From positions 1 through 34,268 of the forward strand of contig CALXJX010000012.1 in the NCBI GenBank assembly GCA_944388735.1: a stretch of 34,268 nt of DNA, written 5' to 3'. Both the position numbers and the translations under genes were made by a program. The stretch is from an uncultured Clostridia bacterium. Its GTDB lineage: Bacteria > Bacillota > Clostridia > TANB77 > CAG-508. Position 1 is the stretch's first letter. Every line of letters starts with the position of its first letter. Of the stretch, positions 31,837 to 34,268 are shown in pieces. The notes under the pieces were generated by a model. The model ran no database searches. It was not told the DNA's origin and saw nothing but the letters and a program-made list of their open reading frames with translations.

Positions 31837-32526
31837 ATGGAATTTATTCTTGTTACAATTGTTCTTGTTGTGTTAACAGTTATACTAGGAATTGTTTTTC
31901 GATATAGTAAGAAAAAGATAGAGGAAATTGCAAAAGATGATGAATTAGATAAAATAGCTAGTAAATATCCTGAGAATATAGAAATTTGTAAGGATTATTT
32001 AAAAATGCTAAAAAATGAAAATGTAGTGATTGAAGAAGATAAAGATGCTACCAATTGCTTGTATATTGCTGCTACAAATAAAATATTGATTGCTAATATG
32101 AGGGATAGTTATACTAGAATTCAAACCATTGCACATGAATGTTTACATTCTGTCCAAGACAAAAGAATATTATCTTTTAATTTTATTTTTTCTAATTTTT
32201 ATTTTGTGTATTTTTTTATTATAAGTATTTTGGCAATAATGGGACTATTAGTCCATGAAATGATGTTTTTATCAATATTATTAATATTAAGTATGATATA
32301 TTTATTAATTAGAAATTATTTAGAAACAGATGCTATGATAAAGGCAAAATTCTTAGCGAAAGAGTATATGTTAGAAAAGCAAATTTCTGAAAAAGAAGAA
32401 ATTGAAAAAATTATAGCAAAATTTGATGAATTAAATACATTAGGAATTAAACTTGTAAATTATAATCTTTTTTTAAGTTGCGTCTGGAAAATACTTGTTT
32501 TTTGTATAATTTGTATTTTTGCATAA
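31837..32526 (+). CDS. Membrane protein with HECLH zinc-peptidase motif
   Basis: A 229-aa protein with an N-terminal membrane helix (about 2-21), a soluble region containing TIAHECLHSVQD (His100, Glu101, His104), then two closely spaced helices (about 116-160) and a final helix near the C-terminus (about 208-229). HExxH is the signature of gluzincin-type metallopeptidases; Glu-Thr-Asp-Ala in NYLETDAMIKAKFLAKEYM is a candidate third ligand (E-x-x-A), as in YugP-like membrane peptidases. AAGGAGA lies about 8 nt before the ATG. Substrate unknown; activity is an inference from the motif. Confidence 0.75.
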   Translation: MEFILVTIVLVVLTVILGIVFRYSKKKIEEIAKDDELDKIASKYPENIEICKDYLKMLKNENVVIEEDKDATNCLYIAATNKILIANMRDSYTRIQTIAHECLHSVQDKRILSFNFIFSNFYFVYFFIISILAIMGLLVHEMMFLSILLILSMIYLLIRNYLETDAMIKAKFLAKEYMLEKQISEKEEIEKIIAKFDELNTLGIKLVNYNLFLSCVWKILVFCIICIFA

Positions 32527-32534
32527 TTTAAAAA

Positions 32535-32557
32535 TGAGGTGTCATAATGACACCTCA
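32535..32557. promoter_or_regulatory. Perfect 23-bp palindrome: TetR operator or terminator
   Basis: TGAGGTGTCA (32535-32544), TAA, TGACACCTCA (32548-32557). On the + strand it is followed by A residues, not T, which is poor for a terminator of the gene upstream; on the minus strand a T-tract follows. Its symmetry and place 50 bp upstream of the tetR -35 fit an operator. Confidence 0.55.
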
Positions 32558-32608
32558 AAAAAATATTAGCTTATACTAGAATGAGTAGTATAAAAGCAAG
32601 ATAAACTA

Positions 32609-32637
32609 TTGCAATTAATGAGGTTTGCATATATAAT
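32609..32637 (+). promoter_or_regulatory. Promoter of the TetR gene
   Basis: TTGCAA (32609-32614), 17-bp spacer, TATAAT (32632-32637); 33 bp before the start codon. A second TATAAT lies at 32641-32646. Confidence 0.7.
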
Positions 32638-32670
32638 AGTTATAATGGTTAAAAAGGAATGTGATAAAAT

Positions 32671-33240
32671 ATGAACAAGACAAAAAGGAAGATATTTGAA
32701 ACATCTATGAAATTATTTGCTGAAAAGGGATATGAAGCAACAAGTATTGAAGAAATAACGGCAACAGTTGGAGTAGCAAAAGGAACTTTGTATTATCATT
32801 TTTCAAGCAAGGAAGAAATTTTTAATTTTTTAGTAGAAGAAGGAATAAAACTACTACAAAATAGTGTGGACATAAAAACTGCTAAATTTAATAATTATAT
32901 AGACAAATTAAAGGCAATTGTTTTAATTCAAATAAAAATAGTTGCTAAATATGAAGATTTAATAAAAATATTCTTGAGTCAATTTTGGGGAAACGAAGCA
33001 AGAAATCAAAAATGTCAGACACATATATATGACTATATAAAAAAAATAGAAGACATTGTAAAAGAAGGAATTGAAAAGAAACAAATAAAGAATGGAAATC
33101 CACAAGTCATTGCTTCAGAAATTTACGGACTAATTTGTTCTTGTTTAGTTTATAAGCTAAGAAATCAGGAAGAATTTGATATAATGAAAATTTATAAGGA
33201 ATTTGAAAATACAGTAATAGAAGGATTAAAGACGAAATAG
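32671..33240 (+). CDS. TetR/AcrR-family transcriptional regulator
   Basis: A 189-aa repressor. The N-terminal helix-turn-helix (about residues 5-50) reads FETSMKLFAEKGYEATS then IEEITATVGVAKGTLYYHF and SSKEEIF, typical of TetR. The remaining 140 residues form the helical ligand-binding and dimer domain. An acyl-CoA ligase gene begins 47 bp downstream on the same strand, so a role in fatty-acid metabolism (ligand acyl-CoA) is a reasonable inference. AAGGAATGTGATAAAAT before the ATG is repeated almost exactly before the ligase gene. Confidence 0.93.
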   Translation: MNKTKRKIFETSMKLFAEKGYEATSIEEITATVGVAKGTLYYHFSSKEEIFNFLVEEGIKLLQNSVDIKTAKFNNYIDKLKAIVLIQIKIVAKYEDLIKIFLSQFWGNEARNQKCQTHIYDYIKKIEDIVKEGIEKKQIKNGNPQVIASEIYGLICSCLVYKLRNQEEFDIMKIYKEFENTVIEGLKTK

Positions 33241-33287
33241 AAAAGTATGATTTTTCTAGAATAAGATATAGAAGGGAATGTGATAAA

Positions 33288-34268
33288 ATGAGAGAGCCAA
33301 TTTATAAGTGCCAAAAATATCAAAACTTAAAAGAAATGTTAAAAATAACAGGAGAAAAATATGGTGATAGACCAGCATATATATTTAAAACAGAAGAACC
33401 AGAAAAATTTACATATATAACTCACAAAGAATTTAGAGACGATATTAATAATTTTGGTACAAAATTATTGGACATGGGATTAGAAGGAGAAAGAATAGCA
33501 GTTATCTCAGAAAATAGATATGAATGGGGAGTGGCATATTTAGCGGCAGTAACAGGAGTAGGAGTTGTAGTTCCATTAGATAAAGCTTTACCAGATAACG
33601 AAATAGAAAATTTAATTGTACGATCTGAAGTAAAGGCAATAGTTTATTCAAATAAGTATGATGAAATAATGAATCAAATAAGAGAAAAAGGAAATACTCA
33701 ATTAAAATATTTTATTTCTATGGATATAGAAAAAGAGGAAAATGGAATATATTCACAAAGAGAGTTAATTAAAGAAGGTAAAAAATTAATAGAACAAGGA
33801 AATACAAAATTTTTAGATGCACCAATTGATAATGAAAAAATGAGCATAATGCTATTTACTTCTGGTACAACAGCTATGTCTAAGGCAGTAATGCTATCTC
33901 ATTCAAATATTTGTGCTAACTTATTTGATATTGCATCAGTCATAAAAATAGATGAAAATGATAGATTTTTATCATTTTTACCTTTACATCATACTTTCGA
34001 ATGTACAGTAGGATTTATTTATCCAATTTCAAGAGGTGGAAGTATAGCTTTTTGTGAAGGAATTCGTCATATAGCAGATAATATCAAAGAATATCAAATT
34101 ACAGCAATGATATCAGTTCCAATATTATTCGAATCAATGTATAAGAGAGTTATGAAGGGAATAGAGAAAAAAGGAAAATTAGAAACTGTAAAAAAAGGAA
34201 TAAAAATTAGTCAATTTTTATTAAAATTTGGAATAGATATCAGAAAAAAATTATTTAAAGAAATTCAT
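33288..34268 (+). CDS. Long-chain fatty-acid CoA ligase (AMP-binding), partial at window end
   Basis: The first 327 codons of an adenylate-forming enzyme; no stop is reached before the window edge. The N-terminal region (KCQKYQNLKEMLKITGEKYGDRPA) and the P-loop LFTSGTTAMSKAVMLSH (189-205) are those of long-chain acyl-CoA synthetases. In the P-loop the usual G-x-x-K-G is A-x-x-K-A, a variant seen in some Firmicute members. LPLHHTFECTVGF follows. It would activate fatty acids to acyl-CoA via acyl-AMP. GAAGGGAATG lies upstream of the ATG. The TetR gene just upstream is its likely regulator. The product, if complete, should be roughly 550 residues or more. Confidence 0.9.
   Translation, partial: MREPIYKCQKYQNLKEMLKITGEKYGDRPAYIFKTEEPEKFTYITHKEFRDDINNFGTKLLDMGLEGERIAVISENRYEWGVAYLAAVTGVGVVVPLDKALPDNEIENLIVRSEVKAIVYSNKYDEIMNQIREKGNTQLKYFISMDIEKEENGIYSQRELIKEGKKLIEQGNTKFLDAPIDNEKMSIMLFTSGTTAMSKAVMLSHSNICANLFDIASVIKIDENDRFLSFLPLHHTFECTVGFIYPISRGGSIAFCEGIRHIADNIKEYQITAMISVPILFESMYKRVMKGIEKKGKLETVKKGIKISQFLLKFGIDIRKKLFKEIH

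Noticed and set aside
1-34268. CRISPR array, tRNA, rRNA, prophage or complete insertion sequence
   Set aside because: No regularly spaced short repeats, cloverleaf sequences, rRNA segments, integrase or transposase ORFs were seen on either strand.

Overview
The window is AT-rich chromosomal DNA from a Gram-positive, endospore-forming member of the Clostridia (Firmicutes). This rests on the strong purine-rich ribosome binding sites, TTGnnn/TATAAT promoters, a glmS ribozyme, and sporulation genes recognisable from their protein sequences: yaaL (DUF2508), bofA, yqfC, yqfD and a PdaA-type deacetylase. Almost all of it is ordinary single-copy chromosome. No tRNA, rRNA, CRISPR array, intact insertion sequence or prophage is visible.

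Layout. 1-3130: a membrane-anchored DUF3298-like protein (+) and an HtrA serine protease (-). 3325-8808: a pilin-like protein, rnhB, pyrimidine-nucleoside phosphorylase, a 46-residue membrane peptide, the diadenylate cyclase cdaA, truA and a Cys/Asn-rich membrane protein. 8992-13810: a small minus-strand ORF, a putative metal exporter, an orphan TraG/VirD4-like ATPase (-), then yaaL and a frameshifted bofA. 13897-16070: glmS with its self-cleaving ribozyme and promoter (-). 16374-20614: uvrC, signal peptidase I and several very small membrane proteins, one of them (39 aa, minus strand) with a near-consensus promoter. 20774-22383: an RNA-type methyltransferase and an RluA-family pseudouridine synthase. 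22544-25662: a complete agr-type quorum-sensing locus, agrB-agrD on + converging on agrC-agrA on -. 25961-30043: pdaA, yqfC, yqfD, an unrecognised 401-aa gene where phoH usually sits, and ybeY. 30198-34268: DUF3048, YlbF-family, HECLH membrane protein, TetR regulator and a long-chain acyl-CoA ligase cut by the window edge.

The most unusual content is intergenic. One palindromic element of about 215 bp occurs three times (178-392 inverted, 9282-9492, 16092-16304) with a half copy at 5962-6047. Its 28-nt apical loop is identical in all three full copies, while inner and outer stem arms differ between copies yet stay complementary within each copy. Every copy lies about 40-55 bp from the -10 of a neighbouring gene. 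A second, unrelated double-hairpin repeat (10438-10553 and 23464-23580) shows the same pattern of changed but still paired stems. A third, perfect 39-bp-arm palindrome (30059-30175) looks like a REP element. These are the best candidates for something undescribed.

Functional links are mostly small modules: c-di-AMP synthesis (cdaA), amino-sugar synthesis under ribozyme control (glmS), agr signalling (B processes D, C senses the peptide, A binds DNA), sporulation, and RNA maturation (truA, rluA-like, ybeY, rnhB). All calls were made by reading the sequence; no database search was run.
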